64,000 bases of DNA from Didymella arachidicola (taxonomy: Eukaryota; Ascomycota; Dothideomycetes; Pleosporales; Didymellaceae), in contig CM049995.1 of assembly GCA_016630955.3 (NCBI GenBank), forward strand, positions 930,001-994,000, written 5' to 3'. Position 1 is the stretch's first letter; every line of letters starts with the position of its first letter. The notes under the pieces are model-generated. The model made no database searches and was not told the DNA's origin. It saw only the letters and a program-made list of their open reading frames with translations. Position numbers and translations under genes: made by a program. This document shows positions 54,581-64,000 of the stretch, piece by piece.

Positions 54581-55587
54581 AGGTGAGAACCGCAATGGGG
54601 TTACGCCAGTCGTAAGAGCACCACATGCTTTAGCAGTACCTCTACCTGCCGTCTTGATCGCGACTCCAAGCTTCAAGCGCTCCTTCGCGAATCCAAAAGG
54701 AATGGTATCTCGCCCGAACGGGAACAGCGCCGCGTTATGAAGAGAGGGGCCTACACAAAGATGGGCCAGCAAAGGAAGCTGCAGGTCCAACGCGAGATGA
54801 AGGAAATCCTGTTGGAGTCGTCTGTCATGAGGATGTGGGGGAATACAGCCTGAATGGTCGCAGAAGATATCCAGGTTCTTTATACTGTCCCTCACCCAGA
54901 TAATCACGGCTACGGCCTGCTGATCTGTCGCTCCGAGTTCGACAAGGTTCGCGAACGTACCCAAGAGGCCTTTGTCCTGCATGCCATGGTACACACTGAG
55001 TGCGTACAGAGAAGGTGACAGTATCTAGCTTCGAGCAGTAGAGCCCCCTCCAGTCTCACTGCCGCTCTTCAGAAACTCTCCAAAGATGCCGAACGCTTGA
55101 TGAATGCTAGGCAAAGACCCTTCGGCAATCACCACGGCTTTCATCGCTGACCAAAGCAGCAAACTTGGAGCTTGACTGGGTATCTTGTGTAGTGAAGGAG
55201 TAATTGCTTCTCCATTGAAGGCACCATATAAGTCGAACCTTGCGGCTTCAGAAACAAAGGTCCAAGCTGTCACCGTTTCTGGCGATGAGCTGAAGTAGTC
55301 AACACGAGTCCCTGGTGTCAAGTCATGGCTGGCTTTAAGCATGATATACTCAGCATGTTCATCAAAGCTCACACATAGTTCTCCATGTTCCACCTGTGAT
55401 CTGTGAGGCCTTCAGCTCCTGTCACCAGCTACCACAGGTATGGAAGACTCGGGGATGCTTCGAAGAACGTGGGTAATTCCTGCTGTTCGTATATCAAAAA
55501 CCTCTGTAGTGAACGACGAAGTCAAATCTAAAGTTTTGATAGGTGACCTGCTATGCTATCCGCAAAGCCGCTGATGCCGAGCTCCAT
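54581..55587 (-). pseudogene. interrupted minus-strand gene, probable pseudogene or many-intron gene
   Basis: One minus-strand frame stays protein-like for about 900 bp but is broken by in-frame TGA (55412-55414) and TAG (55025-55027). Pieces include FDIRTAGITHVLRSIPESSI, then EHAEYIMLKASHD, PGTRVDYFSSSPETVTAWTF and LLLWSAMKAVVIAEG, and after the TAG SPSLYALSVYHGMQDKGLLG, PHDRRLQQDFLHLALDLQLP and IPFGFAKERLKLGVAIKTAG. A possible start is ATG 55587 (MELGISGFADSIAG), which joins by a one-base shift or a 44-bp intron. The same frame runs on to 54278, antisense to the transcription factor, which is probably not coding. Very short introns could remove both stops, but their donor sites are weak. 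I do not recognise the family. Confidence 0.5.
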
Positions 55588-55790
55588 CGCCTAACCCGCA
55601 TTTTAGCGCGGCGCTAGTCCCCGCGTACCTCCCTGATTTCAGACCGAGGCGGCCGCTTCCCTTGCGCTTCATCTCGGCTTTAGAGCGCGTCGGCTTAACA
55701 ATTCACCCAAGACCTTTCGTACCGCAGCGGGCACAATACTTTTATTATGATCCTTCTGCAGACAAAATTACTACAAACCCGTCGCCCACC

Positions 55791-57434
55791 ATGAAGACTT
55801 TCGCATGCAGAGAAGCTCCCCGTCTGCTGTCCCTTTCCAGCGCTGCACAAAGAGCACCAATTGCGGCTTACACGACGCGATGGGGACAAGGACAAAGGAG
55901 GGGATTTCGTAGCTCCCAGGCCCGGTTGGCCGTGAAGCCGTACCTATTGGCGGATATTGGGGAAGGTACGTCTCGCAATGCATGTTCGAGGAGGTGTGCT
56001 TACCTATGTACCAGGTATTACCGAATGTCAGGTCATACAATGGTTTGTAAAACCAGGCGCGCGGGTGGAACAATTCGACCCAATCTGTGAAGTGCAATCA
56101 GATAAAGCTTCAGTAGAGGTATATGGCACTCAGATTATGAATGTACTGATACTGATACTCCCAGATCACGTCTCGTTTTGATGGCGTCATCAAGAAGTTG
56201 TACTATGAGCCGGACGACATGGCTAAGGTCGGAAAGGTATGCTACCTCAGATGAGAGGGAGGGGCCTTGGCTGACTTTGTAGCCACTCGTCGACATAGAT
56301 ATCCAGAGCGAGATCTCAGCAGCCGACGAAGTGCTGCTGAACGGAAGCTCACATGAACAAGCTGCTGAAGAAGTCTCGAAGGTCACGCGATCGCAAGAGC
56401 AGGATCTGGAGATGGAAAGGAATGAAACTAAGGCTATGGCAGAAGACGTAACTTTGTCCACAAGACACACGTCACTACCACCCGAGCCATCGACCAAGCC
56501 ATCGAAGCCGCAACGGCAGCCAGGAAAGCATGCTTCCCTCGCGACTCCAGCAGTCCGAGGCATGTTGAAGGATCTGAGGGTGAATATCGAGGACATCGAG
56601 GGAACTGGGAAGGATGGACGCGTTCTCAAAGAGGACGTTCAGAGACATGCACAGGCGACGAAGGAAGCATCGAGGTCCACACTGACTTCGGCACCATCAG
56701 CGGCAGCGTCCTCACAACAAGTCGAAGACCGGATTCACACCCTGACACCGATTCAGTCGGGAATGTTTAAGCAGATGACCAAGTCGCTGTCCATACCTCA
56801 TTTCCTCTTCACTGACAGCATCGACTTCAGTTCCCTGACGCAGCTACGTAAGAAGTACAACGTCAGTCGCGAGGAGTCCGAGCGCATTACACCATTACCG
56901 ATCATCATCAAGGCGGTGTCTTTAGCCCTGCAACAATTCCCTCTCCTGAATGCACACCTCGACACCACAACAAATTCAGCTAAGCCCCAACTACTGGTCA
57001 AGGGTGGTCACAATATTGGTGTAGCGGTCGATTCACCAAGTGGTCTACTGGTGCCCGTCATTAAGAATGTCCAGAACCATAGTATCGGTTCGCTGGCACA
57101 AGAAATCACACGACTCGCTGATCTCGCTCGCGCCGGAAAACTGACATCTGCCGACCTTTCAGGCGCCACATTTACTCTGAGCAATATTGGAAGCATTGGG
57201 GGCTCGGCTGTCGCACCCGTCATTGTCACCCCGCAAGTAGGAATCCTAGGCATTGGTCGAGCAAGAGTCATACCCGCTTTCGACAAGAATGGAGAGCTGG
57301 TGAAACGGGAAGAATGTGTGTTCAGTTGGAGCGCAGATCACCGTGTGATCGATGGAGCTTATGTTGCCAGGGCTGCAGAAGAAGTGAGGAAGTCGATAGA
57401 GGGTGTCGAGAGTATGTTGGTTAGATTGAGGTGA
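55791..57434 (+). CDS. DBT: dihydrolipoyl transacylase (E2) of branched-chain 2-oxoacid dehydrogenase
   Basis: Mitochondrial E2 core that transfers acyl groups to CoA during Val, Leu and Ile catabolism. Four exons, 55791-55965, 56015-56118, 56165-56236 and 56283-57434, give 500 residues. A presequence (MKTFACREAPRLLSLSSAAQ) precedes the lipoyl domain, which starts VKPYLLADIGEGITECQVIQ. It carries the lipoyl-lysine Lys89 in QSDKASVE and continues ITSRFDGVIKKLYYEPDD. A linker leads to the E1/E3-binding domain at about 200-240 (VRGMLKDLRVNIEDIEGTGK). The catalytic acyltransferase domain has IPHFLFTDSIDFSSLTQLRK, FTLSNIGSIGGSAVAPVIVT and the active-site DHRVIDG with His near 473. The IPHF-TDEID-like signature favours branched-chain over pyruvate or 2-oxoglutarate E2. 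Intron 3 is only 46 bp. Confidence 0.93.
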
Positions 57435-57816
57435 CGAGCGTGACACCAAAAATAAAAGAGCGTGCGTCAAATCAAACCAAATAAAATAAAATAGAAAGTC
57501 GTCACACACAGCGCGATGTTTTGTGACAATGTCCTTGAACTATTTTGGTATAGAGTGCTTGATGAGATAGACCCTAATGTGGGACTCCAAATGGAGATAC
57601 CTTGGTGTAAACAGCCACAATGTTGGCTCCTTCTTGCGGAACACACCTCGTTATAGCCTTTATCATCAGACATGGTGCTATCAGCGATGCGAATTTGTGC
57701 CAAGAAATCTAGCTAGGCTTGCTCGACTCTCTAGTCGAGCCATCACTCACGTCGCCCTTATCCTTTTGAGGCTTTTCCACATCGATACTCCTATCTTTTT
57801 TGCTAATGGCCCCGCT

Positions 57817-58299
57817 TCAGCCCTGTCTCTTGAGAGCTTCTTCGATCGCGTTACTGCTGTTCTTGTAGGTCATCTCCAAGTAATCCTCTTTCTTAGCCAA
57901 GTTCATCATCTCAGCCTTTCTTGCCTTCTCTTCTTCATCAAGACGTTTCTGCACATCCGGGATCGGTGTGCAAACGAACCTGTGACAATCAGCTTGATCC
58001 AGATCATCGAAGCGGGGTTGCTCAGCGGCCATTCGGCTCTCTTTGAACTTACATTTTCCCAACGCCCTCGTAGACTTTGGTATCCGAAGGTAACGAAGAG
58101 ACCTCGGCGGAGGTCAACTCCAACATGCGGCCCTCTCGTGTACGCGCTGCCTTCTGTTGACGTACGATCAGGAGTTGCTGCTCAGCGAAAGCCTTTTTCT
58201 GGCTAATCTCCTGCAGCATCTGCAACAATCAGCCATCGTCATCTGGACCTAAGCTACACACTGTCCCACCTTTTGCAGCGCTTCATTTTGACCCGACAT
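57817..58299 (-). CDS. PFD1: prefoldin subunit 1
   Basis: Beta-type subunit of the hexameric prefoldin chaperone, which hands nascent actin and tubulin to the CCT chaperonin. Three exons, 58270-58299, 58053-58219 and 57817-57979, give 119 residues, near the human length of 122. The protein starts MSGQNEALQKMLQEISQKKA, forms an N-terminal coiled coil (FAEQQLLIVRQQKAARTREG), has the beta-hairpin core LPSDTKVYEGVGKMFVCTPI and a C-terminal coiled coil (DVQKRLDEEEKARKAEMMNL) ending EEALKRQG. Both introns are phase-consistent. It is divergent from the ceramidase gene. Confidence 0.92.
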
Positions 58300-58745
58300 C
58301 TTGACTTGCTTGCTTGATCTGGAAGTTGTCGATGGTGAGTGGGCGCACTGAAGGCGACGCTTGTGCAAGGGTCAAGCTTCTCGGTTCGATTATCCCTGTC
58401 GATTTCCTGATTGGTAGGCTCTGCAAGCCACAAGCAACTCAAACAACAGAAACGTTTTCTCTTTACAGAATTACCAACATTCAGTGACGATTCGACAAAT
58501 TCGCATCAAGCTGACAGAGTGCTTCGCAATTATTGCCAGGTCTTTAAGAACTAAATTTCACAAGCCGCTTGTGGCTTGTCTCGCTCTTCGCTACTAGCCT
58601 ATCGATTAAGCATGGTGACCTTTCGCCAAGGGCAGGCTCAGCAATCCGACATCCGAGGCGTCCGGCCTAGCAAGCAGGATTTGTAGGGCTGACAAGCCTC
58701 ATACATCGCAGCAAAGCCTAATTCTGCGACCTACACAGTCACAAC
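58300..58745. promoter_or_regulatory. divergent promoter PFD1 / alkaline ceramidase
   Basis: 446 bp between two divergent start codons, so both promoters lie here. No specific element was identified and no other gene is supported. Confidence 0.5.
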
Positions 58746-59809
58746 ATGGCTGCGCTGATTCCTTGGCTCCCAAGCCTTCCATACCCGCCAGAGCAGGATG
58801 GCCACTGGAGTCCAGTAACATCGACGCTGGACTGGTGTGAGGAGGTGGATATTGTTTGATATGAGGGTCGAGCGTTGCTAACATTGTGCAGAATTATGTT
58901 GTCACGTCATACGCTGCAGAAATCATCAACACCCTCACCAACCTGCTGTTCATGTACCTTGCCAGCAAGGGCATACGGAACTGCTTGAAGCATGGCCATG
59001 ATACAGTCTTCTTGGTTGCATTCATAGGCTATGTTCTTGTTGGCACCGGGAGCTTTCTCTTCCACGCAACACTGAAATACCCTATGCAACTGGTCGACGA
59101 GCTGTCTATGATCTATACGACATGCCTGATGTGCTTCGCAACGTTCTCATATGGCAAATCTCTGAGGTACTCGACTATCCTCGCGACCAGCCTGGTTTCC
59201 CTGGCTTTGTTTGTCACCCTCTACTATCACCACATCCAAGATCCGGCTTTCCATCAGAACGTGTATGCTTTGTTGACAGCTACTGTGTTGTTCCGCGCCA
59301 TGTACATAATGGAGGTCGCTATCAGGCCGCGCTTCAAGTCCGAAGCGCGAAAGGCGTTGAACCCACGACCTGATCGAGCTGAGGAGGCCGTGCGACGACG
59401 AGACGACCAGAGAGATAGAGAGATATTGATCATGATGTGGAAGATGATCGCCTCAGGCCTGAGCATTTTCCTAGGTGGGTTCTTATTGTGGCACCTCGAT
59501 AATGAACACTGCTCGAAGTTGAAGAAATGGAGACACGAGATCGGTATGCCCTGGGGCTTCGTGCTGGAGGGCCATGGTTGGTGGTAAGTAGGTTCTGACT
59601 TTCTTCTAGAGCACATCAAGGTTGACAGCTACAGGCATCTGATGACCGGAACTGGAGCTTACTTCTACATTGTTTGGGGCATCTGGCTCAGACACTGTCT
59701 GAACTACAGGCATGATGAGTACGAACTGTATTGGCCAAACTGGCTCACAATGCCCGAGGTTGTAAAGGCGCAGCATTGCGCAAACGAGGTCACGAAGAAG
59801 ACATCGTAG
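58746..59809 (+). CDS. YPC1: alkaline ceramidase (YPC1/YDC1 family)
   Basis: Seven-transmembrane metal-dependent amidase that hydrolyses (phyto- or dihydro-)ceramide to sphingoid base and fatty acid in the ER/Golgi. Exons 58746-58844, 58892-59583 and 59635-59809 give 321 residues. Family signatures are SPVTSTLDWCEENYVVTSYA at the first junction, GTGSFLFHATLKYPMQLVDE with the first zinc His, and the C-terminal His pair HGWWHLMTGTGAYFY at the second junction. Hydrophobic helices lie at about 40-58, 70-88, 100-118, 125-145, 150-170 and 215-235, with one more after the last junction. A charged loop with Arg/Asp/Glu repeats (RPDRAEEAVRRRDDQRDREI) sits before the sixth helix. The second exon alone would end prematurely at WW plus stop, so splicing is required. 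Substrate preference between the YPC1 and YDC1 types cannot be told. Confidence 0.93.
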
Positions 59810-60290
59810 ACTTGTGCACTGACGATCACCATCGTGCATAGCTAGGCTGCTATAAGTTTGTGGTGCCATACTTCTCACTGTCGTGCAGGAGGAAGCTACT
59901 GTGGGGCAGCTCAGCAGAGGTCTTGGAACGAACTACTTAGTTATTGCCAAAAGTAAGGGAATATGCCCGCAACAGCACTGCTCCGATTGACACAACCTGC
60001 TAGTATGGAACACCAAAATTCGAATGCAACAATAGACTTCAAATCACGCATTCTCGATATTCGAGCCCAATTGCCGTCCTGCATAGTGTTGTGGTGCTGT
60101 TTTGCGGTTGCCTTCGCGCTGTAAACACGCTAGTGGGCACAGGCCCACGCTAAGGCTAACCGACAACAACTTCTAGGATTGACCGCTCTTCTGCTCCCTC
60201 CTCGCTCTCCACCCGCACCACTGCCAGCCTCTATCCAGCTTCACGCGTCCTCAGCTTCAGTAGCTCCCATTACCCACACAAACTGCCAAC
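59810..60290. other. intergenic, promoter of beta-tubulin
   Basis: 481 bp between the ceramidase stop and TUB2 start. The last 110 bp are C/T-rich, typical of highly expressed fungal genes. No other gene is supported. Confidence 0.5.
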
Positions 60291-61867
60291 ATGCGTGAGA
60301 TTGTACGTTTCCCTGCCCCAGATCGTGGTTTTGGCGCGCCTCCTGAGTGTCAACAAAACCCCGCGTTCTCCTCAATGCAGCACAACATTGGATGGAACAC
60401 CAGCTAACGTATGCTCTTTGCGCAACAGGTTCACCTCCAGACCGGTCAGTGCGTAAGTACACCACTACTACCATCTCATGCCGGCGGCAGCTCACAATTG
60501 ACAGGGTAACCAAATCGGTGCCGCCTTCTGGCAGACCATCTCAGGCGAGCATGGTCTCGACGGCTCCGGTGTCTACAATGGCACCTCGGACCTCCAGCTC
60601 GAGCGCATGAACGTCTACTTCAACGAGGTACTAGAAATGACACGCTTTCCTTGGACGGACTGCGAGTGCTGACCGCTTCTAGGCCTCCGGCAACAAGTTC
60701 GTTCCCCGTGCCGTTCTTGTCGATTTGGAGCCTGGAACAATGGACGCCGTCCGCGCTGGCCCTTTCGGTCAGCTTTTCCGCCCCGACAACTTTGTATTTG
60801 GCCAGTCTGGTGCTGGTAACAACTGGGCGAAGGGTCACTACACCGAGGGTGCCGAGCTTGTCGACCAGGTCCTCGACGTCGTCCGCCGCGAGGCTGAGGG
60901 TTGCGACTGCCTTCAGGGTTTCCAGATCACCCACTCTCTTGGTGGTGGTACCGGTGCTGGTATGGGTACCCTCCTGATCTCCAAGATCCGTGAGGAGTTC
61001 CCTGACCGCATGATGGCCACCTTCTCCGTTGTGCCCTCCCCCAAGGTCTCCGATACCGTTGTCGAGCCCTACAACGCCACCCTCTCTATCCACCAGCTTG
61101 TCGAGAACTCCGACGAGACCTTCTGTATCGACAACGAAGCCCTCTACGACATCTGCATGAGGACTCTCAAGCTCAACAACCCCTCCTACGGCGACCTGAA
61201 CCACCTCGTCTCCGCCGTCATGTCCGGTGTTACTACCTGCCTGCGTTTCCCCGGTCAGCTGAACTCTGACCTCAGGAAGTTGGCCGTGAACATGGTTCCC
61301 TTCCCCCGTCTCCACTTCTTCATGGTCGGTTTTGCTCCTCTGACCAGCCGTGGCGCCCACTCCTTCCGTGCCGTCACCGTTCCTGAGCTCACCCAGCAGA
61401 TGTTCGACCCTAAGAACATGATGGCTGCTTCCGACTTCCGCAATGGTCGCTACCTGACTTGCTCCGCCTACTTCCGCGGTAAAGTTTCCATGAAGGAGGT
61501 CGAGGATCAGATGCGCAACGTCCAGAACAAGAACTCCTCTTACTTCGTTGAGTGGATCCCCAACAACGTCCAGACCGCTCTCTGCTCCGTTCCTCCCCGC
61601 GGCCTCAAGATGTCCTCCACCTTTGTCGGAAACTCGACCTCCATTCAGGAGCTCTTCAAGCGTGTCGGTGACCAGTTCACTGCCATGTTCAGGCGCAAGG
61701 CTTTCTTGCATTGGTACACTGGTGAAGGTATGGACGAGATGGAGTTCACTGAGGCTGAGTCCAACATGAACGACTTGGTTTCCGAGTACCAGCAGTACCA
61801 GGAGGCTTCTGTCTCTGATGCTGAGGAGGAGTACGACGAGGAGGCTCCTCTTGAGGCCGAGGAGTAG
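60291..61867 (+). CDS. TUB2: beta-tubulin
   Basis: GTP-binding subunit of microtubules and target of benzimidazole fungicides. Five-part structure typical of ascomycetes, with four coding exons after ATG: 60291-60302 (MREI), 60429-60452 (VHLQTGQC), 60505-60627 and 60683-61867, giving 447 residues. The MREI autoregulation motif, GNQIGAAFW, the tubulin signature GGGTGAGMG and the acidic C-terminal tail (DAEEEYDEEAPLEAEE) are present. At sites known from resistance studies the protein has Tyr50, Phe167, Glu198, Phe200 and Leu240, all wild type. Codon use is strongly biased to C-ending codons, as expected for very high expression. The downstream region up to OPI3 holds its 3' end. Confidence 0.98.
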
Positions 61868-62655
61868 GCTTCCCAGGCTCCGACGCTACCAGACCGCTAG
61901 AGCTGTACAGATAGCTCAACACTGCTGAAACGTCGAACCTCGCCAATCTCTGTTTCTTGCTTGAAGCATCATCGCTACGTCAATTGGCGTGTCATAGGCG
62001 GAGCACTTGTTGTCACTGTCGAGACGGGCTGAGGCTGTAGCATGTTCGCATTGTCGCCAGAGCGATTCTTATTAATGCAAAAGATTTTATAATTGAATAT
62101 GTTCAGAAACTAAGTGTACCATAGATACTATCGTGTTGTTATTGGCCTGCAAAGACGTATGGGCTGTCGGATGGAGCCCGAATGTGGACAACACGCCCTG
62201 AAATGGTCTCTTGGAATGACGACTGTCTGCTGATCCCAATATTTAAATATTCTTGAAACTCGCATGCGGTAGAGGATTCATGGTGACCGACATGGAAAGG
62301 AAGGAAGATGTTCACTCCAAGTCTTTACCCTGAATATAGAAAAAAGAGGATTGTCGCTATGGGAGTTGTCGCTTTGGGCTTGATGCTGTCTCAAATGTGT
62401 CAATATGTACTCAATGCTGTATCTACTTTTGCTGCAGGCTGTTGAACCCCGACTATATCACCTTCGAACACCGCTGCTGTGCTGAGCTGCTGTGTTGAAC
62501 TCCCCTGCTTTATCTCAAGTCATCATCTGTTGCTACACCTGCGCCCTGAGGAGAGCTAGGTAGCGCCATGTTGCGTATCAGGTCTCTCATATTCGACCGC
62601 GTGACTGGCATAGCAGCCAATAGCTTTGTCGAATGGGCCGTTGATGACAGGGAGC
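61868..62655. other. convergent intergenic region TUB2 / OPI3
   Basis: 788 bp between convergent stops. Nothing coding is supported. An AT-rich stretch at 62085-62120 probably contains the tubulin polyadenylation region. Confidence 0.5.
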
Positions 62656-63512
62656 TTACAAGCCTTTCTTGCCCTTGGCGCGCTCCTCGTCTCTCTTCTG
62701 GTAGATCATTCCTGTGAAGGGGTCCTCGAACTGCCTAGCAATGCTGTACGCAACAGCCACAACGCCAGTCAGTAACAGACCAGCAGGCTTTCCATACCAC
62801 AGCGCAGTCGCGAGGAAGCTGAGCGTGGAGCCATGGTACATCGGTGCGTCGGACACGTTGAATGGAAACGAAGTCACTGGCGCGTCCATGAGGATGCCGA
62901 AGTAGTCGCCCAGGTATGTGCCTGTAACGCCGAGCGCCCACATCGAAGTCAGGACGAGGGTGTTGCCGGTCAGGAAGAGAGGAATTGCTGAGTATTTGAC
63001 GAGCGGGTTCTGGAGGAGCGGCGAGGTGGGCTGATCGGCGAGGGCTTCGTTGTAACTGAGAGATGTGTATCAGTATTTTACCCTTTGTTGGACACGGAGA
63101 GGTCGGTTGGGAGAACGTACAGATAGTCTCTGAAGATGCCAAGCGAGAAGATGGTCACGGCGAGCGCGTAGCATCCATAGCGGCTGTTACCCCCGAAGAG
63201 CTTAGTGATGACCTTGTTGTGGTATTCTGGGCGGCGTTAGACCTGAGTTCGGCTCCTCTACCTCTCCTCTGTCTTGGAAAGAGTAGTGCTGGGCAGAGGG
63301 CTCATACCTGATTGTGCAGCAATGCTAATTGCGAGGTCAGCTGAGGCACGTTGTAGGAATTTTCCGTCACCGACTTACTTCCAGAACGTAGGATTGAACG
63401 CAATGCTAGCGGCGGAGACTGTTTACAATCAGTCTTTCGAGGGTACAAACTGCTCAGGAAGCGGGGACGTACCCCACAATGAAGGTTGATTAAAGTCGAT
63501 ATTGTCGAACAT
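62656..63512 (-). CDS. OPI3: phosphatidyl-N-methylethanolamine N-methyltransferase
   Basis: ER membrane enzyme that performs the last two SAM-dependent methylations from phosphatidylethanolamine to phosphatidylcholine. Five exons on the minus strand, 63473-63512, 63379-63418, 63308-63324, 63121-63226 and 62656-63055, give 200 residues (yeast Opi3 has 206). Spliced protein reads MFDNIDFNQPSLWVSAASIA, FNPTFWNIAAQSEYHNKVIT, KLFGGNSRYGCYALAVTIFS and LGIFRDYLYNEAL, and then follows the long last exon. The SAM-binding region GVTGTYLGDYFGILMD and FNVSDAPMYHGSTLSFLATA are in the last exon, and the C-terminus is basic (DEERAKGKKGL). Exon 3 is only 17 nt. All phases agree, and the conserved order supports each junction. 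Confidence 0.93.
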
Positions 63513-63925
63513 GCTGGCTGCAGGAAATCAGAGGATGGCGCAGTAATAAGGTCGCTGATGTTTTGACAATGCGGGAATAATGTGTCGACTAGGCTGGTGG
63601 GATGTTGACAGCTTGTTCAACATGTGCCTTTACGCGAATACGTCATAGCTTCACGCTTTGCCGAAGCCGAGAGGAAGGGTTACGCTTTACCACGGCAGTT
63701 GGAACGTACCACCAACAAGCGATCGATGGCATTATCAACCGAATTTTTTAACAGACCTACTGTCATTAATTGAATAGTTATTATTTTACCTGCGCTTTTT
63801 CGTCCCTGGTGTCCAATCTTATGCCCTTGTGCGCAATGTATTGCAGGCCGTTGCACACTCATCAAAGATCGTACAGATAGTACCCCAAAAAGAGAATTAA
63901 TTTGAATCAGTCGTCACACGTCTCT
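63513..63925. other. intergenic, nothing recognised
   Basis: 413 bp with an AT-rich stretch (63740-63790). It contains the OPI3 promoter and the likely 3' end of the gene that runs off the window. Confidence 0.5.
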
Positions 63926-64000
63926 CTAAAGACCGTTGTCCGCACAGCTAAACGGCCCTCCGAAGGACGCCATCTTGTAGCCGTCGATGATGGACTGGAC
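63926..64000 (-). CDS. 3' end of a truncated gene (window edge)
   Basis: The last 75 bp on the minus strand give an open frame of 24 residues that enters from the window edge and stops at TAG 63926-63928. The peptide, VQSIIDGYKMASFGGPFSCA ending DNGL, looks like a genuine C-terminus, with balanced composition and C-ending codons. The family cannot be identified from so little, and an intron could change the frame. Confidence 0.4.
   Translation of the reverse strand, partial: VQSIIDGYKMASFGGPFSCADNGL

Overview
The window is a stretch of nuclear chromosome from a filamentous ascomycete (Pezizomycotina), most likely a member of the Dothideomycetes. Supporting signs are dense genes on both strands, very short GT-AG introns (about 45-100 bp), moderate GC content, a HET-domain gene, a Zn(2)Cys(6) regulator, a Ser/Thr-rich GPI-type wall protein, and a beta-tubulin of the typical filamentous-ascomycete type. 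The class-level assignment is inference from the look of the proteins. Exon boundaries were set by hand from splice sites and reading-phase agreement. No prokaryotic features, CRISPR array or convincing tRNA gene were seen.

Layout. 0.7-15.8 kb is a compact housekeeping block: DASH subunit DAD3, mitochondrial ribosomal protein uS5m, tRNA uracil-5-methyltransferase TRM2, ARP3, a threonine-aspartase (taspase) homologue, an SDR with Phe in place of the catalytic Tyr, a CHORD/CS Hsp90 co-chaperone, a thin glutaredoxin-like protein, an HpcH/HpaI aldolase, a secreted EGF-like protein and a lineage-restricted hypothetical. After a 2.6 kb gene-poor gap come a GPI-type wall protein with a (CAA)10 leader, kynurenine formamidase, a mitochondrial stomatin-like protein and an F-box-like protein with a 25-bp triple repeat upstream. 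25.6-43.6 kb holds the queuosine-salvage glycosylase, SUMO E1 subunit UBA2, an acyl-carrier-type SDR, an Fpg-type DNA glycosylase, the NatA auxiliary subunit NAT1/NAA15, a large HET protein and a 1664-residue WD40/SR/poly-Pro scaffold. 43.6-53.1 kb is nearly empty apart from one small conserved-looking gene at 46.9 kb. 53.1-64 kb holds a Zn(2)Cys(6) regulator, an interrupted minus-strand gene, the branched-chain 2-oxoacid dehydrogenase E2, prefoldin subunit 1, alkaline ceramidase, beta-tubulin, the phospholipid methyltransferase OPI3 and the 3' end of another gene.

The genes do not form one pathway. Loose themes are cytoskeleton (DAD3, ARP3, TUB2, prefoldin), RNA/DNA modification and repair (TRM2, queuosine salvage, Fpg), mitochondrial function (uS5m, stomatin-like, E2) and lipid metabolism (ceramidase, OPI3). 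Several neighbours are divergent over 220-450 bp and probably share promoters. I found no convincing new multi-gene system. The most unusual items are the minus-strand frame at 54.6-55.6 kb broken by two stops, the taspase with a very long alpha segment, the SDR with F-x3-K, the Fpg whose catalytic residues sit alone on a 9-nt exon, and a perfect 24-bp palindrome in the gene-poor tract.
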